6,060 bases of DNA. It comes from Firmicutes bacterium UBA2296. GTDB taxonomy: Bacteria > Bacillota > UBA994. The stretch covers positions 1 to 6,060 of the forward strand of contig DDWC01000225.1 in assembly GCA_002345475.1 (NCBI GenBank). Reading direction: 5' to 3'. This document shows, piece after piece, positions 5,009 to 6,060 of this stretch (its first letter is position 1; the number at the start of each line of letters is the position of its first letter). Under the pieces are notes generated by a model. It worked only from the letters and a program-made list of their open reading frames with translations, made no database searches and was not told the DNA's origin. The position numbers and the translations under genes are program-made.

Positions 5009-6060
5009 TTAATTGTCTGCCAGACGCTTAAGCGTCGCGTAGCGCCACTTCGCGTCTTCCTCTGCCTGAGCGAACAACCCTTCGGCTACTTCGGGGAACT
5101 GCTTGAGCAAAGTTGAATAGCGAACTTCTCCCATGAGGAAGTCGCGGAAATTGTAGGTGGGTTCCTTGAAATCGAGGACGAAGGGATTCTTGCCTTCGGC
5201 TTCGAGTTCCGGGTTGTAGCGATACAGTGGCCAGTACCCGCTGTCTACCGCCAGCTTACCCTCTTTCTGGGTGAAGCCCATGTCGATACCATGAGCGATA
5301 CAAGGAGCGTAGGCGATAACCAGAGAAGGTCCGTCATACTTCTCGGCCTCCAGCATGGCCTTCAGAGTGTGATTACGATTGGCACCGCTGGACACGGAAG
5401 CTACGTAGACGTAGCCATAGGACATCATCATGCGACCGAGATCTTTCTTGCGGGTGCGCTTGCCAGCGGCGGCGAACTTGGCCACAGAAGCAGTGGGTGT
5501 AGCCTTTGAGGACTGTCCGCCGGTGTTCGAATACACCTCTGTGTCCAGAACCAGTACGTTAACGTCCACGCCTGATGCCAGCACGTGGTCCAGACCGCCA
5601 AACCCGATGTCGTAAGCCCAGCCGTCTCCGCCGACTATCCAAATGGACTTCTTGGTCAGGTACTCTTCGAAAGTCATAATGCCCTCGAGAGTCTCGCGCA
5701 AAGTACAGCAAGTATCTCCGATCATGGCGGGAATCAGGGCGCGAATCTTGTCACCATAGAGGCGTGATTTGGCAGCGTCCTTCTTTCCTTCCAGCCATCC
5801 TTCGAAAGCTTCCTTGAGATCGGCGGGAAGATCAGCCTTCAGAGCCAGCTCCATTAGCTCGGTGAGCTTATTGCGCTTAAGAGCCACCGCCAGTGCCATA
5901 CCGTAGCCAAACTCGGCGTTGTCTTCGAAGAGCGAATTGGCCCAGGCCGGTCCGTGTCCATCGGCATTGGTGGTGTAAGGACAGGATGGTGCGCTGCCGC
6001 CGTAAATTGACGTACAGCCGGTGGCATTGGCAATCATCATGCGCTCACCGAAGAGCTGGG
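5009..6060 (-). CDS. nifJ: Pyruvate:ferredoxin (flavodoxin) oxidoreductase, C-terminal third (5' end outside window)
   Basis: This single-chain enzyme oxidises pyruvate with CoA to acetyl-CoA and CO2, passing electrons to ferredoxin, and is central to anaerobic carbon metabolism. The visible 349 residues correspond to the end of a protein of about 1170-1200. They contain LFGERMMIANATGCTSIYGG (the Cys is a proximal [4Fe-4S] ligand in the Desulfovibrio africanus enzyme), NSLFEDNAEFGYGMA, the thiamine-diphosphate motif from GGDGWAYDIG to TEVYSNTGGQSSKATPT, and YAPCIAHG, whose Cys matches the last ligand of the same cluster. The C-x-x-C pair of that cluster should lie just outside the right edge. 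The reading frame is open to position 6060, so the ATG at 6040 is internal. The C-terminus ends normally with LKRLADN and TAA. The gene is monocistronic or last in its unit, given the following hairpin. Symbols por and pfor are also used; the related 2-oxoacid substrate cannot be proved from this part. Confidence 0.95.
   Translation of the reverse strand, partial: QLFGERMMIANATGCTSIYGGSAPSCPYTTNADGHGPAWANSLFEDNAEFGYGMALAVALKRNKLTELMELALKADLPADLKEAFEGWLEGKKDAAKSRLYGDKIRALIPAMIGDTCCTLRETLEGIMTFEEYLTKKSIWIVGGDGWAYDIGFGGLDHVLASGVDVNVLVLDTEVYSNTGGQSSKATPTASVAKFAAAGKRTRKKDLGRMMMSYGYVYVASVSSGANRNHTLKAMLEAEKYDGPSLVIAYAPCIAHGIDMGFTQKEGKLAVDSGYWPLYRYNPELEAEGKNPFVLDFKEPTYNFRDFLMGEVRYSTLLKQFPEVAEGLFAQAEEDAKWRYATLKRLADN

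Noticed and set aside
4447..5116. Plus-strand open frames opposite the amidase gene
   Set aside because: They are frame shadows of the amidase and the oxidoreductase end, with low-complexity translations and no supporting signals.

Overview
The window looks like chromosomal DNA of an anaerobic, probably spore-forming member of the Bacillota (class Clostridia). The grounds are a T-box leader controlling amino-acid genes, strong GGAGG-type ribosome binding sites, the short HisG plus HisZ form of ATP phosphoribosyltransferase, a single-chain pyruvate:ferredoxin oxidoreductase, a CwlD-like cell-wall amidase and an in-frame UGA that reads as selenocysteine. No genus can be named from the sequence. 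Every gene lies on the minus strand, so transcription runs from high to low coordinates.

Region by region in the direction of transcription: (1) 6060-5009 is the C-terminal third of pyruvate:ferredoxin (flavodoxin) oxidoreductase, closed by a long hairpin. (2) 4950-4249 is a membrane-anchored N-acetylmuramoyl-L-alanine amidase whose stop codon lies in the loop of a Rho-independent terminator. (3) 4237-4102 is a short AT-rich intergenic stretch with an imperfect inverted repeat. (4) 4101-3505 is an AhpC-type peroxiredoxin whose peroxidatic cysteine codon is UGA, followed by a convincing bacterial SECIS hairpin; the C-terminal resolving cysteine is replaced by valine. A conventional ORF search sees only its last 142 codons. 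(5) 3492-3464 is a near-consensus sigma-A promoter, followed by a histidine-specific T-box leader of about 280 nt (specifier CAC, T-box UGGG, 13-bp terminator). (6) 3161-1 is the start of a histidine operon, hisZ-hisG-hisD-hisC, with genes overlapping by 17, 14 and 4 nt; hisC runs off the left edge.

The his genes work together. HisZ and HisG form the first enzyme of the pathway, HisD catalyses the last two oxidations and HisC the transamination before them; the T-box switches the set on when tRNA-His is uncharged. The peroxiredoxin and pyruvate:ferredoxin oxidoreductase fit a strict anaerobe that must protect oxygen-sensitive Fe-S enzymes, but they are not in one operon with the his genes.

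The main discovery candidate is the selenocysteine peroxiredoxin. UGA falls exactly at the catalytic position of the P-x-x-x-T-x-x-C motif, the frame is open on both sides, and the predicted SECIS has the expected spacing and a loop guanosine. Everything else is recognisable, with compact variants of HisZ and HisC worth noting.
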